From positions 154,008,306 through 154,072,305 of the forward strand of contig OZ018326.1 in assembly GCA_963969495.1 (NCBI GenBank): a stretch of DNA of 64,000 nt, written 5' to 3'. Within the stretch, counting starts at the first letter, position 1, and each line of letters begins with the position of its first letter. Positions 1 through 12,700 of this stretch are shown in pieces. Both the position numbers and the translations under genes were made by a program. Below the pieces are notes generated by a model. The model searched no databases, was not told the origin of the DNA, and was given only the letters and a program-made list of their open reading frames with translations. Source of the stretch: Ceratothoa steindachneri (lineage: Eukaryota > Arthropoda > Malacostraca > Isopoda > Cymothoidae).

Positions 1-519
1 ATAGGGGTTGGTAGCTCTACACAGATCCTCATGCACATAGTTAATCACTTTGCTATCCTATCTCTTTCTTCTTCATAGCACAACATATCCACTCCTCAGC
101 TCTGGAACCTGCCTGTCAACAAGATAATCATATCCACATAGCCTGATGCAGAATCGGTGCCCACCCCCTGTTGGACCTGCAATGGGATGTCATGTTTAGT
201 GCATGTCAACCTTGCTGTAGCTCACATCTTAAAGCTTCTCTTTTCTTCCAGCTTCAACACCTGTAGTGTACTCTCCTAGCCACACTGCCTGCTGGAGGAT
301 CTGCACTATACAACATCAACATATTTTCACCATGTTCGTTACAGATTTCTGCTTACTTTCTGCAATTCCCCTGTATTGGCAATCACTGTACAACTTTCTC
401 CTTGAAAAGTTAAACTCCTCTCTTTGGGTCCCTTGTTTGCTTTCTCTTACAAATAGTTACTAGTGAATGAGGTGCATTTGGTTAGCATAAGATGGAGTAA
501 TTATCTTATATTTTGGCAG
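1..519 (+). other. mcm10 upstream intron, 3' end
   Basis: AT-rich non-coding sequence ending in the acceptor TTTTGGCAG at 511-519. I see no exon of the Mcm10 internal domain here and no recognisable repeat. Confidence 0.6.
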
Positions 520-749
520 GTATTTTATGGCGGTCAGTTGTATGGGTCCAACAATGAAAAAAAGGCTTCACAAAAATCCCTCTCCCCTGCCTTCAGAGCG
601 AAAGATCTTGCCACACTGAGTTCTCTCAGTACGAAGTTGAAAGCAGAAAGTTTGAAAGAAAAAGATAAGAAGGAATCATTTATTCTCAACCGGTTAACAG
701 ATGAGCAAATAACTGCAGTGAAGACCATGTCAAAGGACAATGAAGAATT
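520..749 (+). CDS. mcm10: mcm10 exon a (post-OB/zinc-finger linker)
   Basis: The exon follows TTTTGGCAG and ends before GTAAGT at 750. It reads [10 protein letters not shown] and continues for 76 codons plus two bases. FYGG corresponds to the GFYYGG motif just after the internal zinc finger of Mcm10. The rest is a lysine/serine-rich linker ending DNEE. It starts in phase 0 and leaves two bases, which the first base of the next exon completes as Leu. The open frame runs on upstream into the intron, so the start rests on the acceptor and on the homology. Confidence 0.88.
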
Positions 750-3700
750 GTAAGTTTAAAGTTAATGTGTTATTTTACTGCAATAACCATACCATGATAT
801 TTTCACCTTCACAACCTCAGCAAACATTTGCGTTAGGATACATCGTCAGAGTATGAAAAGTAAAAGGTTGGCAATAAAATTGTGGAGTTCCCTTTAACCG
901 TCTCCTGTGTTTGTGTTACAGTCTAGGGCTCTGTCATGATACCAATTTGATGGCTTGACTGGGAATGGTAGCCAAGACCCATGCGTCTAGTCATTTTAAT
1001 GGACTCATCTAAAACCACGGTCCTCCACGTGTACCTATCATAAACGAATTCACTTTCTGTTCAGATGCCATAACTGTTTCTTGCACACATTCTCAGTTTA
1101 TCAATATTTTCTCTCAGATGTACATTTATTACACCGTTACACTCGTTCAAATAGTTCCATCAATCGCCACCAAATAACCCTTTTCATATTTTCAATCCTC
1201 ATTCTCTACACCTTTGTTGTCCTTGGCAAAATCCCTTAAATTAACTATTTGAACCTCCTTCTCTTGTGATCTTTCTTCTTATGAGGAATTCTACTGCATT
1301 CAACATTCAAGTCCCCTGGTATTCACTAGTTATCTGATACCCATTGTCCCTGCAAGAGGATGCCCTGTTAAGACTTACACCTTGCACCTGGAGTGGCATG
1401 CCTTCCTGGCTACAGTCCCCCAGTCGTATCAAACTAGATTGAAACTACCTTGGCTTTACTGCTGCGTGTTACTCCCTCCCTTCTGCCCCGTAAGGGGCGC
1501 GGTGATTTGCCATCCTGGCCGCCGTACTGACGGGACTCAGCACCCCGTCCGACCCCAGCTTAGCCTCTCTTCCTTCCTTCAAAACACTTGTTTCCTCTCT
1601 TTTCATACAACCTCTCCCACAACTTTCTCTGGTCAGCCTCTAATTTCACAGGGTAGATGCTGACCTTCTTCTCGTCTAACCGTCCTGGATCGGGGCTGAG
1701 GGGGGAGGGGCCAATGTTCCCTAATCCCTGAGCTCCGGTCTGGGGTGGTTGGTTTTTAACAACCTGCTTCATCCCCACCCATACCTTCCTCACATCCCTT
1801 TTCCTCTCCTCTCCTCTATCTGTTTTACGCCGTGTCTAAGGTGGAGCCGCCATGCCGATGGACTGCCAGGCCACCAGGCGGGAGGGGTGGTCTTAAATGG
1901 CGGTGCCTGGCTCTGCCGGGCTTGTAAGCACCTCTCGCAGTGTGCGGTACTGCGAGAGGTGATGCGCGATTGCATCCCGTGTTAAAAAGAGGGTTACCAT
2001 GCCCAATGATGAGTATAAAAAAAACCCAACCCCCAACTTCCCCTATAACATCGACGGAGCCGCCCTGGGGCAGCTCCAGCAAAAAAATGGAGGTCCTCCC
2101 CCTGTGCTTGCTCAGGGGACCCTCCATATATATCTAACCGGAGAGGAGGCTAACTCCTCTCCTTCGCTTACGGGTGTAGGGGTCTCCCCCTCACCCTCTT
2201 CTCTGGAGGTGCTTTCGGGCGCCTCCCTTTTACCAGCGGCAGTTCCCTCTGTTCTTTCCAAGGGGACTGCCAAGAAAGCCAGCAGGCAGCCCTTAGCCAG
2301 CCACTCCACATCGAAGCGGCTTGGTAGGGCAAACCCCCTTAGGGGGGAGAGGGAAGCCAGGCCCCTTCGGTCGCTTCCCTCAAAAGACCTGCTGGCAAGA
2401 ATATTGAACCTTGCCGGGGTCAAGGCCCATGCCTCCCCAAAGAAGACTAGTGACGATACTGCCAACAGGACATGCGATGTCTTGGGGGGGGATGGCCAAC
2501 TGGAGGCTCCTCCTGAGATAGACATGGCCCTTGAGGAAACCCAGCCTCAGACGGTAGGGCCTTCTATGGGGGGGAATCCTGGCTCGGCGCCAAGCACCGA
2601 ACCCGAATCCGCCCCGATGCAAGGTCCTCCTCAAACGGCTGTGGTTTCCGAAGCAGTACAAGGAGGGGAGGGATCTCCTCCATCCTGTGCCCCCATGACT
2701 ACCAGGACCTTCTCCATTTTGGAGAATGACCTGGCTGAGGCTGGTCCATCTGGCCTGGGGACTTCTTTCGGCGGAGGTGAGAAGCAGATTTATTCCCCGC
2801 CCTCCTCTCCTAAAAAGAAGAAAAAGACAAGAAAGACTAAGAAGACTCGGGGCTCCTCTCCATCCGCGGGGACCGTGGGGACGGATGGGTCTGCTGCCAC
2901 TCTGGCAAGCGACCAAGCAAAGATCGGCACATCCGCCCCCTCTGCCACCCCCGTTTGCGGAGCCCCTGACTAAGATAAATACCAAGAGTGCACAGGGCGG
3001 AGCCTCGATGACATCGGGGCCCCTCATTCAGAGGTTACCTGGCGTTTTCGAGCCCGCTGGCTTCAAACGCTTCCTCGTTATTCGCTCCACTGATGGCACC
3101 ATGTTGTCCAAGGGCAACATGCTCCATCAGAGGAGAGGATTAGCTAGTGCAATTGGTAGAGAGCCGAAGGTGACCCGTTTCTCGGAAGGGAGCCTTCTGG
3201 CGAATGCAGCGAATCCCGCTGAGGCGGCCAAGATTAGTGCTCTTCAGACACTTCATGGCACCCTGGGGAGTGTGACGCCGCACTCTACCATGAACTTTGT
3301 GAAAGGAGTAGTTTATGCGAGGGAACTCGTTGACTACTCCATTGAGGACATCACCCTAGAGCTGGCCGACCATGGGGCGGTCAAGGTCGAATGTGTGATG
3401 AGAAAACAAGGAGGGGCCTCGAGACCCACCCCTACACTCTTCGTCACGTTCGACTGTGACAAGCTTCCTGAGTCGGTGCGTGCTGGTTGGTACCGCTACC
3501 GCGTGAAGGAATTCGTGCCACTGCCGCTTTGGCCATCCGAATCGCTCATGTAGATGTGCAAAGTCGGGGTCACCCGAAGTCTGTGTAAATTGCTCCAAGG
3601 TTGCACACGATAAGTCCAAATCGTGTGTGGCCAAGTGTGTCAATTGCGGAGAGCCGCACCCTGCTTCTTCGAAGCAATGTGGTGCATATCTCCTGGAGAA

Positions 3701-6700
3701 AGAAATCCTGGCCGTTCAGGCCCAGGATAGACTCTCATTCCGTGAGGCTAAGGACTTGGTCTTGGCGCGCCCGGCTCTGCCTTGGACTTGATATGCCTCA
3801 GTAGTTAGAAAGGCACCCTCTGCTCCTGGCCCATCCAGGCCAACGAGCACGGTTGTTTCCGCGCCTATTTGGAGCCCTTCTGCGGGCTCTCCCCAACCCA
3901 GCGCTACCCTGGTAAAGCTGGCGGCAAAAAGGGTTCATACTCAGCCCCGGCTAAAACCAGGGCTCCCCCCTCTTCCACCAGCGTGACCGTTTCCCACAAG
4001 GCGAAACAGCCACGCGCCTCGACCGAGTCGTTAGACTCACAGGAGGCAACACCCCTGAAGATGGTCGCTAGGCTATCTTTGGGGGTTCATAAAGCTGTTC
4101 CCCGAAAGGAGGACATCAACAAAGGAGCTTCGGCTCCTTCGCACACGCCCCGAGGTGGATCGAGTGGCTCGGAGACGGTGGTTCCTCGAAAAGAGGGCCC
4201 CCCCGCCTCCGAAGCCGCAACGCCCGCCTAAGGTTTCGAGGCGGAGGGAGGAAAAGACTCGCATGGCGAGCCCAACCTCCCCCAATAAGTCCTCGAAGGC
4301 GACAGCGCTTTGTCCTGCCAACCACGCCCGGGGTTCTGCCCCCGGGAAGCGTACGGCCATTCCCGTGAGGGTCTTCAGTTCGAGGAGGACCCCCGCTTCT
4401 CCTCCGAGCTAGGCCTGGAGGGCATATTCCTTGACTGGAATTGCCGTGGACTCCGGGCCAACTGGGAGGAGCTGCGGAGGCTCGTCTCGTCCCGTTCCCC
4501 GTTAGCTATCTTCTTGCAGGAGACCATGCTAGGCGCGTGCCCCCTGCCTGCCCTCCCGGGGTATAAGGGTCTTGTGACCCCACCACCGTGGGATGGCAGG
4601 GCAGGGAGATGCGCGGTTTACACCCGGCATGAGTTCTCCGTTCTTCCTTTCTCTTTAGATACCTCCTTTCAGACAGTGGCTGTGCAGCTGCACCTGGATA
4701 GAAGGTATACTATCATTTCTGCGTACATTCCACCGTCAGCTGACTTCGACGCGGGCGACTTCCGCCGCGTCGTGGCACGGTTGCCGAGGCCCTATCTCTT
4801 GCTTGGATATCTGAATGGCAGGCATCCTCTCTGGGGAGATTACTCCATAAATCCCAGGGGACAAGTCCTTGCCGATCTGATCGAAGAGCTTGAGATGGGT
4901 GTCCTAAACGTGGATGAGTTTACGCATCACTGTCCGAGAACCGCTTCATTTTCTTGCCTTGACCTATCTTTGTGCTCTTCGGATGCACAGCTTGATTGGG
5001 ATTGGGGGGTGGTCGATAACCTCCATGGTAGTGATCACTTTCCCATTCAAATATCATTTTCAGGGCAACTGCCGCCTGAGAGAACACCTCGGTGGTGCTT
5101 GGCGCGGGTGCGGTGGCCTGCATTTCAGGAAATGACTGAATTCTCTATCTCAGTCGAGGAGTTTAGGTCGGTAGATGAGGCCGTTGAGTTCTTCTCCGGC
5201 AACCTCATCGCCGTGGGCCTGACTACTATTCCTAGGACGTCTGGCCGTTTTGCACGCCGACCACTCCCATGGTGGTCGGCCGAGTGTGAGACGGCGCTCA
5301 AACAGAAGCGTTATGCCTACATGCGCTATAAGCGCCGCCCGAACGATTTCACTGTCGCTGAATTTCGTCGGGCTAGGGCTAGGTTCCGGTATATTTCGAA
5401 GCACGCCCGCCGCTCTTCTTGGCGGGCATACGTGTCTTCACTTAACGGGAAGACCCCTTTAGCTGAGGTGTGGAAGCGAGTCAAAAGGATTCGGGGCAAG
5501 TTCTCTCAGGACCCCCCCTCCCGTTCTCCAGGAGAATGGGACCGCAATCTCGGACCCCGCGTCCGTGGCGGAATCCTTAGCGTCCGCTTTTTGCCGCATT
5601 CTCTAGCCGTGATGCTGCTCCGCCAGCATTCAATGCACGTCGTGATGTCGCGGAAGGCCGCCGGCTCGACTTTACCTCGAGAGGCGGAGAACCCTTCAAC
5701 GACAAGTTTACTGTGAGTGAGTTGCGTTCCGCTCTCGCTTCGTGCGCGGACACCGCCCATGGTCCGGACGATGTCCCCTACGCAATGCTTGGACACCTGG
5801 GTGAGCGAGTCATGGCCTTTCTGTTAGATTTGTTCAACAGGATCTGGGTGGAAGGTATTCTCCCAGATTCCTGGCGAATCGCTACTGTGCTCGCCTTTCG
5901 CAAGCCGGGGAGAGATCACTCTACTCCGACCGGTTTCCGCCCAATCTCTCTAACCTCTTGCGTGTGCAAGTTGATGGAGAAATTGGTAAATGTTAGATTA
6001 ACCTATTTCCTCGACAGTGGAGGCCATCTGTCTTCTGCACAGTGCGGCTTCCGTAAGTTCCACTCCACGTCGGATGCTCTGCTCCGACTGGAAAATGCCG
6101 TCTGCGAGACTTTCCTTCGTAGACAGCACTACGCCACGGTGTTTTTTGATCTGGAGAAGGCCTATGATACCGCATGGCGATACGGTATCATGGAGACTCT
6201 CTACACGATGGGGGCGAGGGGACGCCTCCCAATGTTTATATCTGAATTTTTGCGAGATCGTCGATTCCGCGTACGGGTGGGGGGAGCCCTCTCCGGCCCA
6301 AAGGAGCAGGAAGAGGGTGTCCCGCAGGGAAGTGTCCTCAGTGTCACACTCTTTGCCCTGAGCATCAACGGCATCACCTCGGTGCTGCCGGAAGATGTTC
6401 TCGCTACGCTCTACGTGGACGACCTTTCGATCTCTTTTGGCGCGGCCCAGATGCCAACTCTGGAGCGTCGACTCCAACAGGCATTGAACCGCGTCTCTCG
6501 CTATGCCGAAGCGCACAGGTTTCGGTTTTCTTTGGCCAAGACTAAGGTGGTGCACTTCTGCCGCCATCCACGGCTCCACCCCGACCCAGATTTGTTTCTT
6601 AATGGGGTGCGCCTGGATGTGGTTGAGTCGCACCGTTTCCTTGGTCTTGTATTCGACCTACGCCTCACCTGGGAGGCTCATATTTGCAGCCTTAGGGTAT

Positions 6701-9700
6701 CTGGAAGTGGTTGAATCACACCGTTTCCTTGGTCTTGTATTTGACCGATGCCTCACCTGGGAGGCTCATATTCGCAGCCTTAGGGTCTCTTGTACCCGCG
6801 CCATGGACATTCTCCATTCCGTGACGTTCAGCGCTTGGGGCGCTGATAGGGCTACTGCCCTACTTTTTTATCGATCCTTTGTTCGTTCAGAGCTCGACTA
6901 CGGATGCGAGTTTTATGCATCCGCAGTCGAGCGTTTATTGCGGAAGGTGGATTCGATCCACCACACCGGCCTTCGCCTTGCGACCGGTGCCTTCCGCACT
7001 TCCCCCATTGAGAGCCTGTTGGTCGATGCTGGGGAGATGCCACTCGTTCTGCGCCGCGTGCAGTGCATCACTTGCCTGTACGCGTGAGCCCGGCGCCTCC
7101 CTCAGTCGCCAACAGCTCTCACTGCATCCGCAGCTGATCTCGATGGTGCCTATGCCGCCCAGAGACGCCCGTCATACCCTAAGCCCAAAGGGTTTAGGGC
7201 CAGGAAACTCCTTCGAGAGGTAGATATAGCTCTCGGGCCAGTGGCGCCCCTGGTTCTGCCCAGGACGCCACCCTGGAGGGTACCACATTTGGCTATTTGT
7301 TGCCACGCCTCTGCTCCCAAAGCTTGTACTGCGCCGGGAGTATTGCGTTCAACCTTTTTGGAGCACACATCGTGTCAAGCTAGAACCGTGCCAGTGTATA
7401 CGGATGGCTCCAAGTCCCAAGAGGGGGTCGGCTTCCATGCCGTATCCCCTCTGTTTGAAGTTAGCCTGGCTCTACCAGGTGCTGCGTCTGTCTTCACGGC
7501 CGAGCTGGTGGCAATACACCACTCGGTATGGGAGATTATCCGACGTGCACGGTTTGGAGACCGGATTGTGATCTATAGCGACTCATAAAGTGCCTCCTCT
7601 GGGCATTGGAATCTCCGCATCCCCTGGTTCGCGATATCCGTGACGCCACGGTTTTTGCGAGCCGGGCAGATGTCGAGATTATCTTCTGCTGAGTTCCTGG
7701 ACATGTAGGAATTGCGGGGAATGCGCGTGCCAAAGAGTCCGCGAGGACTCTGCGACCGGGCCCAGCGTTTCGCTCTTCCTCACACTGACTACATGGCAGG
7801 AATACGGGCAGCTCTTCGGACTGCTTGGCAAAGAAGATGGGAGACGGTTGAAGGGAACTTAAAGTTGCCTGCCATTGCGCTACGACTGTTCCCATGGACC
7901 TATCCCCCAATGCCGCGGCGGCTTCAGGTTGCTTTCTGTCGTCTCCGAATCGGACACACTCGTGTGACGCATCGCTATTTGATGGAGCGCTCGCCTGCGC
8001 CCTATTGCAACGACTGACTGCGTCGTCCCCCAGACTGTTCGGCACATTCTTGTCGAATGTCCCAGTCTGGTTGATCTTCGCGCACGATACCTGTCCCGGT
8101 ACCGGGATGGGCGGGGTCGCTACCGCCTGTCCCTTGTACTCGGGATGGATTCGTGCACATTGACTTGTTGACTTTTGGGGGGGAGGCCGGGCTTCTCCCC
8201 TTTATTTAAGGTTCTTTTCTGTTTTTTCGTTTGTTATTGTTTTGTTTGTAGGTTGCACTCTCCTGCACCGGGTTAGGGGGACCTTCCCCCGCTGCCTGAG
8301 ATTGCTTCCTGATTGTTAAGTTTTTCCAATACTTATCATTGTTATTTTTTTATAATTTTATTTTAAAGTAGCCTAGTTCTAGGCTGTCTTGTTTTTCGGC
8401 GACTTATGCCCAAGTGGGCATTTGCCAGATGGGCTCTATAAATTAAAAAAAAAAAAAAGGTTTTCCTGTGCCTGACCAGATAAAAAGTCCTTCCCGTCCT
8501 GAACGTACATCTCCTCGTGATAAACACTTGGTCAGCACCTAACAGTGCTTCTGAGGTTACCAACAACAAGAGGAACCTTCCATCCTCTCCTGGTTCCCCA
8601 AGGGTGGTTTAGCACCTTGCTATCGCTCCAGAACATGTGGATGTTGATCATGTTGTTCCTCAGGTGGTATCCATTCCACCTGGACATTCACCCTGCCCAT
8701 AAAGGACCAAGCTCTTCTTCAGCTCCAAAGCTTTATCACTCCACCCCCCCTTGTTGATACTGCATTGGAATTCCTTCGATCCCTGAATAAGAAGGAACCA
8801 ACCTTTGTTCCTTCCCAGGAGCCAGTTGTTGTGGAGGTTACCCCCTCATCTGAGGAGGACTCTCAAAAACACTCCACATCCTTCTCTATCAACATCGAAT
8901 TCACAATTTTTACCGATTTCCTTATCACCACCATCGCCTCTGCCATACCAACCAATACCACCAGCTGTGTCAACATCCTCTGTTCCCTCGACACCTGAAC
9001 TGACCCCTGGAGTTGCTTTCATCTCTGCTTCTCCAGTGAAGACGGTTTTCTCTTACAGCCACTTATCAAAATCTGATGCGCCACCTCTTAAAGAAAAACC
9101 AAAGGCAAAACTCAAGCTTCCGATGCCTCCTTTGTCATACTCAAGCCTAAGGCTGGTAGTTCAAATCCAAAATCTCCTACCCATAAGGGTAGGAAGAAAT
9201 CTACCATTATGCTTAAATGGTAACAATGTTTCCAATTATTCATTGGAACCTCCAAGGTCTCTCCCCTAAATGGGAAGAGTTCAAGCTCCTGCTTAAGGAT
9301 TACAATCCCGATTGTATTGCTTTATAGGAGACTTGCTTGGGTACTCGCAGAGTACCCAACATTTCAGGTTTTGTGGGATATTATAAGAACCCCCGAAAAC
9401 CATTCATGGTTCTGCTGTTTTTGTTAACAACAGGGTTCCCCACAACCAGCTCTCTCTCTTAACACAGACCTGCAGGCGGTTGCTGTCCGCCTGTTTTCCA
9501 GTCGTTATTATTCGGTCTGTTCATTGTATCTTACTCCTGGCCTGGAAAGAGATACAGCTGTTTTAGCTACAAAGTTAGGTAATTTAATTTCTCAACTCCC
9601 TCCTCCCTTTTTATTGATTGGCGACTTTAATGCTCGACACCCCCTTTGGGGGGACCATGATAACAACCCTAGAGGAAATGTGATTGAGAGATTTCTGGGC

Positions 9701-12700
9701 ACTAATGATGTCTGCTTTCTTAACGATGGAAGCCAGACATCATTTCACATCCAGACGAACAGCTTTACATGTGTGGACTTGTCTCTCTGTTCACCAAGCT
9801 ATAAAGCTGATTTTGACTGGGCAGTGGATCCTGATTTGCGAGGCAGTGATCACTTCCCCATTGTAATAACACCATGTACAGTTAGTCCTCCTCCACCACC
9901 TAGCAAAAGATGAAATACAAAAAAAAAAAACTGGCCTAAGTTCAGGCACCTCTTGAGCCATGATGGGTCCTTCCCTCATGAAGATATTGAAGTGGCTATT
10001 GATGATCTTCTCGCCCACGCCAATCATGCAGCTAATTCCTCCATCCCTCTCTCCGGCTCAACTGCTCGTAGACCACAATTGCCCTGGTGGTCTGCTGAAT
10101 GCTCGAGAGTTGTCACTGAATGTAAACAGGCGTGCCGACGTTATCATCGGTGCCCCACGATGGTAAAGAAACTTGCTCGTAGCCGAGCAAGGGCAGCACG
10201 TTGACGCACCCTTCGACGAGCTCGAAAAACCTCGTTGGATGGTTACATCGCATCGATATGTTGGCAGACCCCTGTAGACAAAATCTGGAAGAGGGTCAAA
10301 AAGCTATTGGGGAAATCCAATGGCTTTACAGCTTCCAACATTGTTCAGGCCGGAGAACTGTTGGGAGACTTGTCCCATACTTCCGATGTTTTGGCCGGAT
10401 CGTTTGCTAATATTTCAAGCCCAGACACCTATTCCATCCAATTCCAGTGCTTTAGGCTCGAACAGGAGCAGCATCCCATCAACTTTATGGAGCCTAACAT
10501 GGATAATGAGCCTTATAACTGGCTCTTTTCTCTCCATGAGCTCCATAATGCACTGAAGCACTGTGGATCCACTGCACCCGGATGGTATTTCCTATGATAT
10601 GATTAGGAATATGCATCCATTCCTCCTCTCACATTTGCTGGACATCTATAACTTCATCTGGATTAGAGGCTGCTTCCCTTCTATGTGGAGGGAGGCTGTG
10701 GTTTTACCTTTCCGAAAACCAGGAAAGGATGGGACGGAACCCACCCATTACCGCCCCATTGCCCTTAATACTTGTCCATGTAAATTGTTTGAGAGGATGA
10801 TAAATACAAGATTCGTCTGGTTTTTGGAGACAAAGCATCTTATATCTCCCTCTCAATCAGGGTTCAGAGAAAAACAGAGTACCATCCACCTGCTTGTTAG
10901 AATGGAGTCTTATATAAGATGCTTTTTCAAAGAGGCAGCATTCGGTTGCTGTTTTCTTTGATATTGAGAAAGAATATGATGCCACTTGCACCAACTCCAT
11001 GATTGGGGCCTGCAGGGCTTTCTCCCCAGGTTTGTCAAGCAATTCCTCATGTGGCCCACATTATGTGTAAAAGTTAGAAATGCCCTATCAGAGCATGTAG
11101 AGCAAGTTGAGGGTGTGCCACAGGGAAGTGTCCTCAGTGTCACCTGCTTCTCTGTGGCCATCAATAGCATTATTGCAAATCTCCCAGCTGAGATTTCCTC
11201 AACTCTATATGTGGATGACTTAGCGCTTATCTGTTCATCGCCTAGACATCCATTTGTCATTCGTAAGCTACAGCGGTTTATAAATACCGTAGCTGATAAT
11301 GCTTCTTCCAAGGGCTTCCGCTTTTCCGCAGTAAAGACCAAGGCTGTCCACTTTTACAATCATAGATCGGTGACATGGAACCCTCCTCATTTGTCACTCT
11401 ATGGTGTCCCTGTCACCTTTGAGCCCCATTTCAGATTTCTAGGGGTGATCTTTGATTCGAGGCTTTCTTAGAGGCTTCATTTGGACGCTTTGAAAAGGTC
11501 TTGTCTGAAGAGAATGGACATAATGAAATTACTGTCACACACTTCTTGGGGGAAGTGATGGACGCACACTGTGGCTTCTGTATTCAGCATTGGTCCAGTC
11601 ATAGCTGGACTATGGGTCACAGGTGTACTCCTCTGCCTCGCCGTCCATCCTTGAAAAATTAAATACTGTGCGTAACCAGGGTGTGCGCTTGGCTTCTGGA
11701 GTCTTCAAGTCCTCCCCTGTGTGGAGTCTCTATGCAGAGAACGGGGCTCTTCCTCTTCCTTTTCACAGGCTCAAGTCTAACCTCAAATATTGTTTTAGAC
11801 TTGAGCAATTACCATGGTCGCCAGTATATGAGTGCATGTTCAATTTGCGAACAGTGGCCTCATATGATAGATTTCTATCCCTGGCTCGCCCCTTTGCTCT
11901 GCGCATGGCTTAGCACACAGGACGTCTAAGGGAGTTTTCTGTTATTCCATTTTCAATACCAAAGATTTCCCCATGGCTCATACCACCTGTAGTGGTATGC
12001 AAGGGGCTTACTGGTACGCCCAAGGATCAGTTCTTGCCTGTACCCTTGAGAACTATGTATGATCACACTTCTCCCACCATCGGCCTAGCACCTTTGTGTT
12101 CACCGATGGGTCCAAGTCATCAGACGGAGTTGGAGCTGCTGCTGTCTTCCCATCTCAGACAGCATTGGTTCTCCTACCAAGTGCAGCTCCTGTTTTCACA
12201 GGAGAACTTGTTGCCATTCTTGCTGCACTCTGTTATTGCTCCTCTGCCATCTAGTTGTCTTACGATTTTCTCTGACTCCCTTAGTTCTCTGGAGGCACTG
12301 AGTGCTTTTGGTTCGAGCCATCCGCTGGTTTCCAAGATCCAGCGTTGGCTTTTTTTATCTTACTCCTATTCATAAGATTTCTTTTTGCTAGGTGCCCAGT
12401 CACGCGGGCATCCAAGGTAATGAAAGGGCGGATGCTGCGGCCAAGGAGGCGGCATCATTGGGGACACCCCCATCAGCCCCAGTCTCACTTCGTGATGTCT
12501 ATCCCCTCATCATCGAATATGTAGTCGGCTTATGGCAGAAGATGTGGGATGAGCTTCTTCCCACCAAGCTCCATTTCATAAAACCATCAGTCCTTCCATG
12601 GCCACGTGCTATGAGACCACATAGACTGGAAGTTATTTTGTTCTGACTGAGGATAGGCTATTGCCGCCTCACTTATGAGCACTTGATGAATGGGCAGCCC

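Larger units (their letters stand above)
1484..8458 (+). mobile_element. Family A LINE copy A1, near full length (I-like, with RNase H)
   Basis: A GC-rich non-LTR retrotransposon of about 7 kb in the sense orientation within mcm10 intron 1. It holds a 5' leader beginning near CCCCGTAAGGGGCG (shared with copies at 45879, 51430 and 57612), ORF1 (from 1999), ORF2 (to about 8209), a 3' region with two stem-loops, and an A-rich tail ending at 8458. ORF2 carries endonuclease, reverse transcriptase and RNase H, which places it in the I/R1/LOA group rather than the RNase H-less Jockey group; I/Nimb-like is my best guess. Several frameshifts and an 88-bp duplication make it defective. I could not find a convincing target-site duplication. 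Confidence 0.88.

Noticed and set aside
240..460. Extra mcm10 exon after TTTCTTCCAG near 250
   Set aside because: Its translation has no similarity to the Mcm10 internal domain, and the acceptor at 519 gives the conserved FYGG start.
2112..3027. Long open frames on the minus strand opposite LINE A1 ORF1
   Set aside because: They mirror the GC-rich ORF1 and have no conserved motifs; the + strand frame is repeated in several copies.
5713..6714. Reverse transcriptase as part of a retrovirus or a bacterial retron/DGR
   Set aside because: It is linked to an APE-type endonuclease, RNase H, poly(A) tails and target duplications, all typical of eukaryotic LINEs; there is no integrase or protease.
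8459..8760. Clean target duplication of LINE A1
   Set aside because: The flanks near 1484 and 8459 do not match; A1 may have inserted into family B with loss of sequence, but I could not show it.
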